The notes under the pieces were generated by a model, which saw nothing but the letters and a program-made list of their open reading frames with translations, searched no databases and was not told the origin of the DNA. A DNA stretch of 64,000 bases from Labrenzia sp. VG12 (GTDB lineage: Bacteria; Pseudomonadota; Alphaproteobacteria; Rhizobiales; Stappiaceae). The stretch lies in NCBI RefSeq assembly GCF_002237595.1, contig NZ_CP022529.1:1984001-2048000 (forward strand), in the 5' to 3' direction. Positions 25,108-33,896 of the stretch are shown in pieces (position 1 is the stretch's first letter; every line of letters starts with the position of its first letter). The translations under genes and the position numbers were made by a program.

Positions 25108-25620
25108 TTGACCAACACCGCCGACCGATTTCATTTCTTTTGGGGCGGACCATTCAGCCAGTGGCAGAAATCCGCGTTCGATCTCGACGGCAAGACCTTC
25201 AACACCGCCGAACAGGCCATGATGTATTCCAAGGCGCTCCTGTTCGACGATCCCGAGACGGCTGCCAAAATCGCGACCGCTTCCGATCCGGGGCGGCAAA
25301 AGGCGCTTGGCCGGCAGGTCCGAAACTTTGAGGAAACCATCTGGCAGGCCCGCAGGGAAGAGATCGTCTACCGCGTGAACCACGCGAAGTTCAGCCAGAA
25401 CAAGGGGCTCAGGCGCAAGCTCTTCCAGACAGGCGACAAGCTGCTCGCCGAAGCCAGCCCCAACGACCTGATCTGGGGCATTGGTCTTGACGCGCAAAAG
25501 GCGGCCCGGACCGCGCCAGAAGACTGGCCGGGCCAGAACCTTCTGGGCAGGATCCTGACCGATGTCCGGAACCAGCTTCGGTTGGAGCATCCGGACGAGG
25601 TGACCCAGACGGAGCTCTGA
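25108..25620 (+). CDS. NADAR-family protein (YbiA-like N-glycosidase)
   Basis: A 170-residue NADAR domain. It starts with a TTG (25108), giving NTADRFHFFWGGPFSQWQKS. The block GKTFNTAEQAMMYSKALLFD carries the conserved Glu, and NFEETIWQARREEIVYR plus the end DLIWGIGLDAQKAA match the family. YbiA-like proteins cleave N-glycosidic bonds in early riboflavin intermediates, and other NADAR proteins act on ADP-ribosylated guanine in DNA. A mini-frame ATG-AGG-ACA-AGG-TTT-TGA (25094-25111) overlaps the TTG start and might couple translation. It stands alone. Confidence 0.88.
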   Translation: MTNTADRFHFFWGGPFSQWQKSAFDLDGKTFNTAEQAMMYSKALLFDDPETAAKIATASDPGRQKALGRQVRNFEETIWQARREEIVYRVNHAKFSQNKGLRRKLFQTGDKLLAEASPNDLIWGIGLDAQKAARTAPEDWPGQNLLGRILTDVRNQLRLEHPDEVTQTEL

Positions 25621-25839
25621 CACCCCCGTCAAAACCACCTAGACTTGCGCTTTATCCAACGTTAACCCGAATCGAAATCGCAGCTTCTGGCGCCAAACCT
25701 CGGCAATATCAGACGAATCGCCTAATCTGAACGTCAGGTGAATGCGGATGTCAGGGTGAGTACAGGTGTGTTCCGCCATTCTCCGTCCATATCACGAGGC
25801 CCTTGAACTGTTCGGGGCCGGGAAATGGGACCGGGGACA

Positions 25840-26121
25840 ATGAAGAAGATTACTGTTGCAGCCACCACCACTTTCGCGCTTGCACTGGCCGGCGTGAGTC
25901 TCGCCTTGTCCGGCGGCGTGAAAACCGACACGGAACTGCGCCGGGTCGATTGCCAGGCCATCACCATGTTCACGCCCGCTCAAAAGAAGAGCGCTGAAGA
26001 GCTTTGCGCCAATTACGGTGGCGTCGCCGCGAAGAACGCCGGGCCGTCCGACGAAGGTCTCGTGATCCTGGTGCGCAACCAGCCGATGGGCGGGTTTGCA
26101 GGCGAAAAAAGCCTTCACTGA
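25840..26121 (+). CDS. Small secreted protein, unknown
   Basis: A 93-residue exported protein with a signal peptide (MKKITVAATTTFALALAGVS). The mature chain has two cysteines (RRVDCQAITMF and EELCANYGGVAA) and an N-terminal basic patch. ATG 25840 is preferred to ATG 25825, because the extension MGPGT would precede the basic signal start. No recognised family. It is convergent with the cyclase gene (14 bp apart). Confidence 0.62.
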   Translation: MKKITVAATTTFALALAGVSLALSGGVKTDTELRRVDCQAITMFTPAQKKSAEELCANYGGVAAKNAGPSDEGLVILVRNQPMGGFAGEKSLH

Positions 26122-26135
26122 ACCGGGAACGAACT

Positions 26136-27692
26136 TTAGCCTTCAACGAATACCGTACTGGCCGCGACCCGGTCCCTGACATTGTGCAGCTCCACACCGC
26201 CAAGACTGTCGGTTCTGAACCGGCCCTCCACCGCAACCTCGTCCGTTGCCACCACCGGCTGGCCGATGACCTTGCCATATTCGCCAAGCCGGGCAGCAAC
26301 ATTCGCCGCACTGCCGATCACCGTAAAATCCAGCCGTTCCTTTGACCCGACATTGCCATAGGTCACCTCGCCATAGGCAATGCCGATGGCGCAGGACAGC
26401 GACATGTCATTCGTCTCCGGATCCGGGTCCTTCAGCCTTGAGACAATCTCGTGCGCACTTTCCACGGCATGAGCGCAGGCCGCCGCATGCCCGGCTCCCG
26501 CCGGAAAGATCGCCAGCACTGCATCGCCGATGAATTTGAGCACCTCGCCTTCATGCGAGTTGACGATGTCCGTGGTGACTTCAAAGAAGCGGTTGAGCTG
26601 CTCCACATAGGCTTCACGGCCCAGCTCCGTCTCCAGCCGCGTGGAATGGCGCAGATCGCAGAACAGGATTGCCGCGTCGATGACATCGCCGTCGCCCCTG
26701 CGGATCTCTCCGCCCAGCACCCGGGCACCTGTGCGTTTGCCCAGATAGGTTTCCAGCAGCGAGGTCGCGCTGGAGGTCAGGGCAAAGACCTCAAAAAGGC
26801 GGCTGATCAGGGCGGAACACTCGAAAATGAGCCCGAGATTGGCGGTGGTGAAACCATTCGGATGGTCTGATGCAAGCGTGAGGACGTTGATGCGCCCGTC
26901 GGAGAAAGGCAAGGGCATTGCGACATAGTCGGTTACGCCCTTCTCCTTCAGATCCTCCATGATCGGAAAGTTGAATTCGTCCGGATTGGTGTCGAGCTTC
27001 TGACGCACACCGCCGAGGCCGTCGGCCACGTGCTGGAACGGGCTGTCGGTAAAGACCGGGCTTTCCAGGATCTCGTAGGACGGATAGCGGCTGATGACCT
27101 CGTCCTCGTCGCGCGACCAGATGCAGTTCTGCCCGGCGATCATCGGATGCAGGGACCAGATCAGAATGCTGAGGCGGGAAACGGCAACGCCGTCCTCCAC
27201 CAGTTTCCGGCCGAGCGCTGCCAGCAGCTCGTCCGGCGACTTGGCAAGCCACGCCTCGCGCAGGAGCCAGTCGACCACCGGCCCGGTGATATTGCCGATC
27301 GGCAGCGCCTCGATCTCCGCGCCCTCGTGCTCGATCCGGTCTGCAACACCGGGCATGAAGGCAAAACAACCGTCCACCGCCTGGCCTTCCGGCAGGGCCT
27401 TGGGATAGTGCCAGGCACCGTTTTCCATACGCTCCTCACCGACCTTCACGTGGCTGTAGGAAGCCGTGCCCTTGAACGGACAGAAGGTCTTGTGCTCCGG
27501 CGCCGGTTCCAGCTCTGCCAGGATGTCCTCTTGCGGGAAATAGACCACCGGCGACAGCCGGGTCTCATACATGACCTTCGCTCTGTTGGAACGGGCTATT
27601 ATCTCTTTGCCCCGCCAGGCAATCACTTCGCCGGCAAGCGGTTCCACGACGATACCGTAGTCATTGGATGTCTGTTGTGCGCGCAAGGTCAT
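26136..27692 (-). CDS. DUF427-adenylate cyclase fusion protein
   Basis: A 518-residue protein with two known modules. Residues about 12-110 are a DUF427 domain: ARSNRAKVMYETRLSPVVYF and CPFKGTASYSHVKVG. A middle region (about 150-330) matches the sensory/adapter part seen ahead of many alphaproteobacterial cyclases (LWSLHPMIAGQ-type Trp/His segment). The last 180 residues are a class III cyclase: AAILFCDLRHSTRLETELG (metal Asp), GEVLKFIGDAVLAIFPAG (substrate Lys, second Asp) and RLDFTVIGSAANVAARLG (Asp/Thr and Asn-Arg). The Lys/Asp pair predicts ATP, so cAMP. A TTG at 27764 could add 24 residues. It follows the GDSL gene in the same direction. Confidence 0.85.
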   Translation of the reverse strand: MTLRAQQTSNDYGIVVEPLAGEVIAWRGKEIIARSNRAKVMYETRLSPVVYFPQEDILAELEPAPEHKTFCPFKGTASYSHVKVGEERMENGAWHYPKALPEGQAVDGCFAFMPGVADRIEHEGAEIEALPIGNITGPVVDWLLREAWLAKSPDELLAALGRKLVEDGVAVSRLSILIWSLHPMIAGQNCIWSRDEDEVISRYPSYEILESPVFTDSPFQHVADGLGGVRQKLDTNPDEFNFPIMEDLKEKGVTDYVAMPLPFSDGRINVLTLASDHPNGFTTANLGLIFECSALISRLFEVFALTSSATSLLETYLGKRTGARVLGGEIRRGDGDVIDAAILFCDLRHSTRLETELGREAYVEQLNRFFEVTTDIVNSHEGEVLKFIGDAVLAIFPAGAGHAAACAHAVESAHEIVSRLKDPDPETNDMSLSCAIGIAYGEVTYGNVGSKERLDFTVIGSAANVAARLGEYGKVIGQPVVATDEVAVEGRFRTDSLGGVELHNVRDRVAASTVFVEG

Positions 27693-27791
27693 GGGAAAGA
27701 GATAGGGGATGGTTGAAACGTCGTCCAGCCGCTCACACCGGCGCTCCGCCGAAAAGATGGGCAAGACGCTTCAATTCACCCTCTCCCATTT

Positions 27792-28433
27792 CTACACTTC
27801 GAACCAGTCCGACCAGGCGGGCCAGGCATCCACCAGATCCGTAATCCGGGCATAGCCCTCTCCGTCCGGATGCATCCGGTCTCCTCGGGTCAGGCTGTCC
27901 AGATAGGCTGTATCGCCAAGCAAAGGGGTCTGAATGTCGAGATAGGCAATGCCCAGCTTGGCGGCCAGGTCCTTGAAGGCACCGTTGAGCGCGATCGCGT
28001 CTTCCTGGCGAAAGCTGATTTCAAGTCCGGCGCTTGGATGCATCGGAGAGCATGCGACATTTGCCGGCGGCAGACCGACCCACAGGGTCGGGTAGGCCGC
28101 GGCTGCTGCCGAAACCAGTTCCGCGGCGCTCGCCAGAGACGCTTCGGGGGCAACATGCCGCCCCTGCCCTGTAATCACGGCAACATCATTGATGCCGAAT
28201 TGCAGAACCACCCGGTTGTCGGCGCCCTCCGGCAGCCGCGGTGTGCACTCGCTCTGCCAGCGTGCGCCGATCTGATCGGTGGTTTCCCCGCGAATGCCGA
28301 GATCGTAGCGGGTCAGGCGCAGGTCCCCGGAGATTCGCCGGGCACAAAGACGCCCGGTCCAACCAAGGCCTGTTTCGTCTCCGCTGCCGTTTACATAACT
28401 GTCGCCCACAAAACAGATCCGCAAATCCCGCAT
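27792..28433 (-). CDS. SGNH/GDSL hydrolase
   Basis: A 213-residue esterase/lipase-type hydrolase. The four family blocks are visible: ICFVGDSYVNGSGDETGLGW (nucleophile Ser, block I), YDLGIRGETTDQI (block II Gly), QFGINDVAV (block III Asn) and DRMHPDGEGYARI (catalytic Asp and His, block V). No signal peptide, so cytoplasmic. The stop is 99 bp from the cyclase ATG (27 bp from a possible TTG start), so both may share a transcript. Substrate unknown. Confidence 0.87.
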   Translation of the reverse strand: MRDLRICFVGDSYVNGSGDETGLGWTGRLCARRISGDLRLTRYDLGIRGETTDQIGARWQSECTPRLPEGADNRVVLQFGINDVAVITGQGRHVAPEASLASAAELVSAAAAAYPTLWVGLPPANVACSPMHPSAGLEISFRQEDAIALNGAFKDLAAKLGIAYLDIQTPLLGDTAYLDSLTRGDRMHPDGEGYARITDLVDAWPAWSDWFEV

Positions 28434-28612
28434 GACACCTCCCGCAAGTCCACTTCCCAGCAGACTGGCCCGATCGGTGCACCGGGTCCAGTCTTGAGGA
28501 GGGGAAGTTGCGGGCCGAGCGGCACTGGATCGTCTTCAAACCCAAAAAGCATCGTTCTGAAGGCTGCAAGTGGCTATTCTGTTGCAACAGACAATCAGGC
28601 ACCGGTGAAAAC

Positions 28613-28930
28613 ATGACAGAGACCACGTCAACCGAAGATATTGCTGCCTTTCTGGCCAGACACGGCCTGAAATGCGCTCCGGAGCAGCGTCTGCTCGACA
28701 TCACCAGCGAACTTGGAGAGGTCAGCAAGGAAGTCCTGAAGGCTTCAAACTACGGACGGTCCAGGCCTGACATCACCGCCGATCTGGAAGAGGAAATCGG
28801 CGACCTGTTGTTCGCCGTCCACGCGCTCGCCATCGAATGCGGCCTCGATCCCGAAAAGAGCCTGCTGGCCGCTTTGCAGAAATATCAGGCAAGAGCCGAC
28901 CTGAAGGGTGACATCGGATCAGGACGCTAG
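28613..28930 (+). CDS. MazG-like nucleotide pyrophosphohydrolase
   Basis: A 105-residue protein with the MazG-like metal-binding pattern: LDITSELGEVSKEVLK (E-x-x-E helix) and DLEEEIGDLLFAVHALAIEC (E-x-x-D helix). This all-alpha NTP pyrophosphatase fold hydrolyses NTPs to NMP and pyrophosphate as house-cleaning enzymes. The start ATG 28613 follows GGTGAAAAC; the upstream extension is not family sequence. It is divergent from the GDSL gene. Confidence 0.85.
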   Translation: MTETTSTEDIAAFLARHGLKCAPEQRLLDITSELGEVSKEVLKASNYGRSRPDITADLEEEIGDLLFAVHALAIECGLDPEKSLLAALQKYQARADLKGDIGSGR

Positions 28931-29065
28931 ACCGATCCGTGCGCCAGTCGCCGCCAACAGCTCTTCAGTCACGGTTTGAACGCATTTCGCCCTTACCTGC
29001 GGGGTCAGGCTGCAAAGGCTCAAGAGGTGAGTCTGTGCGGGCAAGGAGTGGAAAACAGGTCAGGC

Positions 29066-29410
29066 ATGCGCGCCATCCTCGTTACATTGCTGCTGATGTT
29101 GTTTTTGGGGGTCAACATGGCCGCCGCCTTCAGCGGTGCCAAGACGACGGCCGGTGCCATGGCAAGCCCCGAGACTGGCGTTTCTGCAACGACGTCAGCT
29201 CTAGAACTGCCTCATCACGCATGCTGTGAACAGGGCAGCCGACAGGCTCCCGGCACCAAATCGGTCCAGTGCAGCGCAGACTGTCTGTCTCTGCTGCTGG
29301 CGTCTCTGGCGCTTCCCGTGGCGGCCGAAGTGGAAATCGAAAGAACCTCATCGTCCGTCCTGACCGCGCATGGGCCTGGCCCCGTCCTTCAGCCTCCCAT
29401 CGGTTTCTGA
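29066..29410 (+). CDS. Small membrane/secreted protein of a copper-type gene block
   Basis: A 114-residue protein. It begins MRAILVTLLLMLFLGVNMAA (signal or membrane helix), then has a metal-ligand-like block LELPHHACCEQG and VQCSADCLSLLLAS, a second hydrophobic helix, and the end VLQPPIGF. His-His, Cys-Cys and Met-rich small proteins with a PP-containing tail are common near copper resistance genes (DUF2946/CopL-like). It heads a same-strand series with DUF411, an L,D-transpeptidase and a cytochrome c. Exact family uncertain. Confidence 0.6.
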   Translation: MRAILVTLLLMLFLGVNMAAAFSGAKTTAGAMASPETGVSATTSALELPHHACCEQGSRQAPGTKSVQCSADCLSLLLASLALPVAAEVEIERTSSSVLTAHGPGPVLQPPIGF

Positions 29411-29530
29411 TCACCCGTCCCCGGTCCGACAGGCCCGGGATCATCAGAAACTGCAAGGTTGAACGAAGCTGATCCGGGTGCCTTCACCCGGCCCGGGCTT
29501 CGCCTCACCTCACTTACAGGTAATCGCTCA

Positions 29531-29809
29531 ATGAGCTTTGAGGACACCACCAATCGGACTTCGTCCGTCACGACACCGGTCGCCGCTCGCGGCTTCCTGA
29601 ACGCCCACACGCTTTTCATGGCTGCCTGCTGTCTGGCCATGCTCGCCGGCACGGGGCTCCTGATCTATTCGGCCCCTTCCGGACTGACCTGGACGGAAAC
29701 CCTTCTCCTGGCCGGGCCGATGCTCGGCTGCGTTGCCATGCATGCGGTCCTGCACCGTTTCATGGGCAAATCCTGCCATACCACCAACAAGACCGGAGCC
29801 AACCAATGA
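29531..29809 (+). CDS. Small membrane protein with Met/His/Cys tail (DUF2933-like)
   Basis: A 92-residue protein with two hydrophobic helices (LFMAACCLAMLAGTGLLIY and LLLAGPMLGCVAMHAVLHRF) and the tail MGKSCHTTNK. The spacing M-H-x-x-x-H-x-x-M followed by C-H resembles copper-associated DUF2933 proteins. ATG 29531 follows AGGTAA. Its stop overlaps the next start by four bases (ATGA at 29806), so the two are translationally linked. Confidence 0.6.
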   Translation: MSFEDTTNRTSSVTTPVAARGFLNAHTLFMAACCLAMLAGTGLLIYSAPSGLTWTETLLLAGPMLGCVAMHAVLHRFMGKSCHTTNKTGANQ

Positions 29810-30270
29810 CCAAGACCAAAGTGATGCTTGCCGCACTCGGCAGCGCCCTGTTCCTGTCTGCCGCAGCACAGGCCGGGGACGAGACGACGATCACCGTCTA
29901 CAAGACGCCCTGGTGCGGCTGCTGCGAGGTCTGGACCGACGCCGTTGAAGCCGCAGGCTACACGGTCGTCGTCGAGGACCACGACGACCTCACCGCGATC
30001 AAGAAGCAGGCCGGTGTCCCGGACGACATGCAGGCCTGCCACACTGCGGTGATCGGCGATGAGCGCAAATACATCGTTGAAGGCCATGTGCCGCTGGAGG
30101 CCATGGAAAAACTGATGAGCGAGCGCCCTGACATTCGCGGGATCGCCGTGCCGGGAATGCCGCAAGGCTCCCTCGGCATGGGGCACGACCCTGATGCCCG
30201 TTACTCCGTCTACGCAATCAGGGCAAAGGGCTCTGAAAGCGCCAAACCCTACATGGAAATGGGTCAGTGA
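29806..30270 (+). CDS. DUF411 periplasmic metal-binding protein (CopG-like)
   Basis: A 154-residue exported protein. Signal peptide at MTKTKVMLAALGSALFLSAA. The DUF411 marks follow: ITVYKTPWCGCCEVWTDAV (Cys pair), DHDDLTAIKKQAGVPDDMQ, CHTAVIGDERKYIVEGHVP and IRGIAVPGMPQGSLGM. DUF411 proteins occur in copper and silver tolerance clusters and probably bind the metal through the CGCC site and the CHT. It is coupled to the gene upstream and starts a chain to the transpeptidase 7 bp downstream. Confidence 0.9.
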   Translation: MTKTKVMLAALGSALFLSAAAQAGDETTITVYKTPWCGCCEVWTDAVEAAGYTVVVEDHDDLTAIKKQAGVPDDMQACHTAVIGDERKYIVEGHVPLEAMEKLMSERPDIRGIAVPGMPQGSLGMGHDPDARYSVYAIRAKGSESAKPYMEMGQ

Positions 30271-30277
30271 CAACAAG

Positions 30278-30943
30278 ATGAAACACCTGACAAGAAGACA
30301 CTTTCTTGCCGGTTCGGCGAGCCTTGCAGGGCTCGCCGTCACCGGCTGCGCGTCGACCGGCAAGGCGCCAATTCCCCTGTCGCCCGCGGAGGATCCGGCC
30401 AATCTCGCCATGTATCGCGCCATGCCGGAAGAGCGGTTTCCGCTGCCCGCGGTCGATCTGAAAAAAGTCCCCGAGCGCTTCTTTCGACAGCAGGTCGATT
30501 ACCCGACCAGCGAACGGGTCGGGACCCTGGTCGTCGACACCAACAACTATTACCTCTACCTGGTCCAGGAACAGGGCAAGGCGATGCGCTATGGCGTCGG
30601 TCTTGGACGAGCCGGGTTCGAATGGTCCGGACGGGCCAGGATCGCCCGCAAGGCCGCCTGGCCGAAATGGACGCCGCCTGAGGAGATGATTGCCCGCGAG
30701 CCGGAACTGGAGCAGTGGAGCTGGCGCAACGGCGGCATGCCGCCGGGACTGCAGAACCCGCTTGGCGCCCGGGCGCTCTACATCTTTCAGGGCAACAAGG
30801 ACACGCTCTACCGCGTTCACGGCACGATGGAATACTGGACCATCGGCTCGGCCGTCTCCAGCGGCTGCGTCCGGCTGATCAACCAGGACATCATCGACCT
30901 CTACAGCCGCGTTCCCGACGGCTCGCCTATCGTTGTGCTGTGA
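30278..30943 (+). CDS. L,D-transpeptidase (YkuD domain), exported lipoprotein
   Basis: A 221-residue protein. The N-terminus has twin arginines (KHLTRRHFLAGSASLAGLAV) followed by the lipobox-like TGCAS, so Tat export with lipidation is possible. The catalytic domain has GTLVVDTNNYYLYLVQEQGK, RVHGTMEYWTIG and the active-site SSGCVRLINQDI (Cys and Arg). These enzymes cross-link peptidoglycan 3-3 or attach proteins to it. It is 7 bp after DUF411 and overlaps the cytochrome gene (TGATG at 30941). Confidence 0.9.
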   Translation: MKHLTRRHFLAGSASLAGLAVTGCASTGKAPIPLSPAEDPANLAMYRAMPEERFPLPAVDLKKVPERFFRQQVDYPTSERVGTLVVDTNNYYLYLVQEQGKAMRYGVGLGRAGFEWSGRARIARKAAWPKWTPPEEMIAREPELEQWSWRNGGMPPGLQNPLGARALYIFQGNKDTLYRVHGTMEYWTIGSAVSSGCVRLINQDIIDLYSRVPDGSPIVVL

Positions 30944-31440
30944 TGATCCTTCGGCCAAAAGTCGTCTGGCCTGCCTGCGCCGCCTTGATCATGGCCATTG
31001 CGGCAGCCGTCGGATACGCCACCTGGCCGCAAGGGACCTCAAACTCTGCTCCGGCCGGCCTTCTCCGCCCGGACGATCCGGCGCTGGTCCGTCAGGGTGC
31101 CGGCATCTATGAGCAGGCCTGCGCTGCCTGCCACGGCAATCAGCTTCAAGGAGAACCGGACTGGCAGACCGCGAATGCCGACGGCACGCTGCCGGCGCCA
31201 CCGCATGACCAAACAGGCCACACCTGGCACCATTCCGACGACCTTCTCTTCCGGATCACCAAATTCGGAACCCGAAAAGCGCTGGGACTGGAGACCGTTG
31301 CCTCAAACATGCCGGCGTTTGAAGAGACGCTGACAGACGAAGACATCGTCGCGGTTCTGTCCTTCATCAAGGCCAGCTGGCCGGAAGACATCCGCACACG
31401 GCACGACCTGCTCAACAGGTCGAAGGACGCAAAGAACTGA
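30943..31440 (+). CDS. c-type cytochrome, membrane-anchored
   Basis: A 165-residue protein with an N-terminal membrane span (VVWPACAALIMAIAAAVGYA) and one heme c site, IYEQACAACHGNQLQG (CxxCH, near residues 60-64). A Met in VASNMPAFEETLTDEDI is the likely second axial ligand, so a class I cytochrome. It starts inside the stop of the transpeptidase gene. The last gene of the DUF411 block; it may carry electrons for a periplasmic metal or thiol oxidation step, which is inference. Confidence 0.88.
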   Translation: MILRPKVVWPACAALIMAIAAAVGYATWPQGTSNSAPAGLLRPDDPALVRQGAGIYEQACAACHGNQLQGEPDWQTANADGTLPAPPHDQTGHTWHHSDDLLFRITKFGTRKALGLETVASNMPAFEETLTDEDIVAVLSFIKASWPEDIRTRHDLLNRSKDAKN

Positions 31441-31482
31441 TCCGGCAGTTCGACGTCAAACCGCAAATGCGGGGTTCCAGCA

Positions 31483-32907
31483 TCAGCCCGTAATCGCCTT
31501 CAGCTCCAGGAAATCCTCCAGGCCGAATTCGCCGTATTCGCGGCCGTTGCCCGATTGCTTGTAGCCACCGAAAGGCACGTCCCAGTCCGGGCTGGCCCCG
31601 TTGACATAGACGCTGCCCGCTCTCAGTTTCCGCGAGACACGTTTGGCCCGTTCCGGGTCGCCGGTCTGAAGATAGGCGGCCAGGCCATAGGGCGTGTCAT
31701 TGGCCATGGCAATCGCTTCGTCTTCCGTCTCGAACGGGATCATGACCAGCACGGGTCCGAAAATCTCGTTGCGGGCAATCGACATCTCGTTGGTGACATC
31801 GGCAAAGACCGTCGGCTTGACGAAATAGCCGGTCTCGAACCCGTCCGGTTTTCCCGGGCCACCGGCGACAAGCCGGGCGCCATCGGCAATGCCGCGCTCG
31901 ATATGCCCCTGGATCTTTTCATATTGCAGATCACTGATCACGGGACCGACGTGATCGCCGGGCCTGGCCGGATCGCCCACCCTGGTCTCCGCCGCGATTG
32001 TTCCTGCAAGAGCAACTGCATCCTCATAGACGCTTTGCTCCACCAGCAGGCGGGTCGGCGCGTCGCAGGACTGGCCCGTATTGGAAAAGCAGCTGCCAAG
32101 GGAAAAGCGCAGCGCGGTTTCCAGGTCCGCATCCGCAAACACCAGGTTGGCCGACTTGCCGCCCAGCTCCAGCGCCACGCGCTTGACTGTCTCCGCGGCG
32201 TTCTGCGTGACGGAGATGCCAGCGCGGGTCGACCCGGTGAAAGACATCATGTCGATGCCGGGATGGGACGACATGGCAGCGCCAACCCCGGGACCATCGC
32301 CATTGACCAGATTGAACACGCCCGCCGGACAGCCGGCCTCGTCCAGCATCTCGGCAAAGAGAAGTGCGGACAGCGGCGCAATCTCGCTCGGCTTCAGAAC
32401 CATGGTGCAGCCGGCGGCCAGCGCCGGGGCCACCTTGGCGGCGATCTGGTTGATCGGCCAGTTCCAGGGTGTGATCAGGCCGCAGACACCGATGGGTTCG
32501 TGGCGCAGAAGACTGCCCCCGCGCGGGCTGGGTCTTTCGAACCGGTGGTTCCGCAACGCTTCCAGAGTAGCCTGCAGGTGGCCTGTCCCGGCAGGCGTCT
32601 GCTGCTCGCGGGCAAAATCGATCGGCGCGCCCATTTCCAGGCGGATCGCCTCGTCCATCTCGCCTGACCGTCGCTCATAAATGGCAATGACCCGCTCCAG
32701 CAGAGCCGCCCGTTCCTCGACAGAGGTCTGCGACCAGGTGTCGAAGGCGGCCTGCGCGGCGGCAACGGCCTTGTCGACATCGGCAGCGGTGCCGAGCGAA
32801 ATCACGGCAACCGGCTGCTCGGTGGCCGGGTTGATCACGGTCAGGTCATTCGGCTCAATCGGCTCAACCCAGGTGCCATCGATGTAAAACTGCCGCTTTT
32901 CGATCAT
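31483..32907 (-). CDS. Aldehyde dehydrogenase family protein
   Basis: A 474-residue NAD(P)-dependent aldehyde dehydrogenase. Catalytic blocks: GLITPWNWPINQIAAKVAPA, MVLKPSEIAPLSA (Lys of the cofactor site), FTGSTRAGISV, VALELGGKSANLVFADAD (general-base Glu) and SNTGQSCDAPTRLLVEQ (nucleophile Cys). Substrate aldehyde not readable. Its start overlaps the stop of the gene upstream by four bases (ATGA, 32904-32907), which points to a two-gene operon with the 3-hydroxyacid dehydrogenase and metabolic coupling. Confidence 0.93.
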   Translation of the reverse strand: MIEKRQFYIDGTWVEPIEPNDLTVINPATEQPVAVISLGTAADVDKAVAAAQAAFDTWSQTSVEERAALLERVIAIYERRSGEMDEAIRLEMGAPIDFAREQQTPAGTGHLQATLEALRNHRFERPSPRGGSLLRHEPIGVCGLITPWNWPINQIAAKVAPALAAGCTMVLKPSEIAPLSALLFAEMLDEAGCPAGVFNLVNGDGPGVGAAMSSHPGIDMMSFTGSTRAGISVTQNAAETVKRVALELGGKSANLVFADADLETALRFSLGSCFSNTGQSCDAPTRLLVEQSVYEDAVALAGTIAAETRVGDPARPGDHVGPVISDLQYEKIQGHIERGIADGARLVAGGPGKPDGFETGYFVKPTVFADVTNEMSIARNEIFGPVLVMIPFETEDEAIAMANDTPYGLAAYLQTGDPERAKRVSRKLRAGSVYVNGASPDWDVPFGGYKQSGNGREYGEFGLEDFLELKAITG

Positions 32908-33896
32908 CCGCCTGCCGCTTCCCGTTTGTTTGACGCCGGTTCACCCCGATGGGGCACAACTTCATAGCCGGATTCTTCCGGCTCGTCGTCAAGCATTTCA
33001 GCGGGAAAACCGGGCGCAAGCACATTGAGGCTGGTTGCGTCTTCAAGCCGTTTGATGATGTTCGGCGAGAGCTCCCTCGGGCCATACCGCTCGATGCCAT
33101 CGGCAAAGATCCGGTTCAGCAGGGGCGACAGTTCCAAAGGCACGTCATTGTCCTCGGCGATCTTCTGAAAGAGACCGATATCCTTGGCCACCAGGTCCAT
33201 GGTGAAGGAGATGTCGCGCGAGCCGTTCAGGATGACCTGGCTCTCCGTCTCGTGCACAAAGGAATTGCCCGAGGAAATCCGGATCGCCTCATAAGAGGTG
33301 TTCAGATCCATGCCGGCGGCCTTGCAGGTGGTCAGCGCCTCCGCAAGGGCGACGAGATTGGCCGTTGCCAGGTAGTTGGTCACCACTTTCAGGATCGAGG
33401 CCGATCCGATGTCGCCGGTATGCAGCACGCGCCGGCCGAGCACGGTCAGGAACGGCAGTGCCTTTTCAAAGGTGGGCCGCGCGCAGCCGGCAAAGATCGC
33501 GATGTTGCCGGTCGCCGCGCGGTGGCATCCACCGGAAACCGGACATTCGATCGCCTCCGCCCCCCTGGCGATCACGAGCTCTGCCAGACGCCTGGTCTCA
33601 GCCGCGTCGGTCGTCGACATCTCCGCCCAGATCCTGCCCGGGCCGATCCCTTCAAGGATGCCGTTTTCGCCTTCGACCACGGCAGCACACGCCGCCGGGC
33701 TCGGCAGGCAGGTGATGACAACATCGCAGCTTTCCGCCAACTGTTTCGGACTGTCGCCGCGTGTTGCGCCCCTGGCGACAAAACTCTCCACCAGCAGCGG
33801 GTTGAGGTCGAGCACGGTGAGCTCGAAACCGTTACGCAGGATGCTGCCGGCAAGTTTGCCGCCGACATTGCCAAGACCGATGAAACCGACACGCAT
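32904..33896 (-). CDS. 3-hydroxyisobutyrate dehydrogenase-like NAD(P)-dependent oxidoreductase
   Basis: A 330-residue beta-hydroxyacid dehydrogenase. The nucleotide site is MRVGFIGLGNVGGKLAGSIL (GxGxxG at residues 7-12). The substrate loop is ECPVSGGCHRAATGNIAIFA and the catalytic Lys is in SILKVVTNYLATANLVALAE. A C-terminal tail with acidic and basic runs (DDEPEESGYEVVPHRG) is longer than usual. It is followed by an overlapping ALDH gene and is divergent from a LysR regulator (118 bp), so this operon is probably LysR-controlled. A 3-hydroxyacid to semialdehyde to acid route would fit the pair. Confidence 0.9.
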   Translation of the reverse strand: MRVGFIGLGNVGGKLAGSILRNGFELTVLDLNPLLVESFVARGATRGDSPKQLAESCDVVITCLPSPAACAAVVEGENGILEGIGPGRIWAEMSTTDAAETRRLAELVIARGAEAIECPVSGGCHRAATGNIAIFAGCARPTFEKALPFLTVLGRRVLHTGDIGSASILKVVTNYLATANLVALAEALTTCKAAGMDLNTSYEAIRISSGNSFVHETESQVILNGSRDISFTMDLVAKDIGLFQKIAEDNDVPLELSPLLNRIFADGIERYGPRELSPNIIKRLEDATSLNVLAPGFPAEMLDDEPEESGYEVVPHRGEPASNKREAAGG

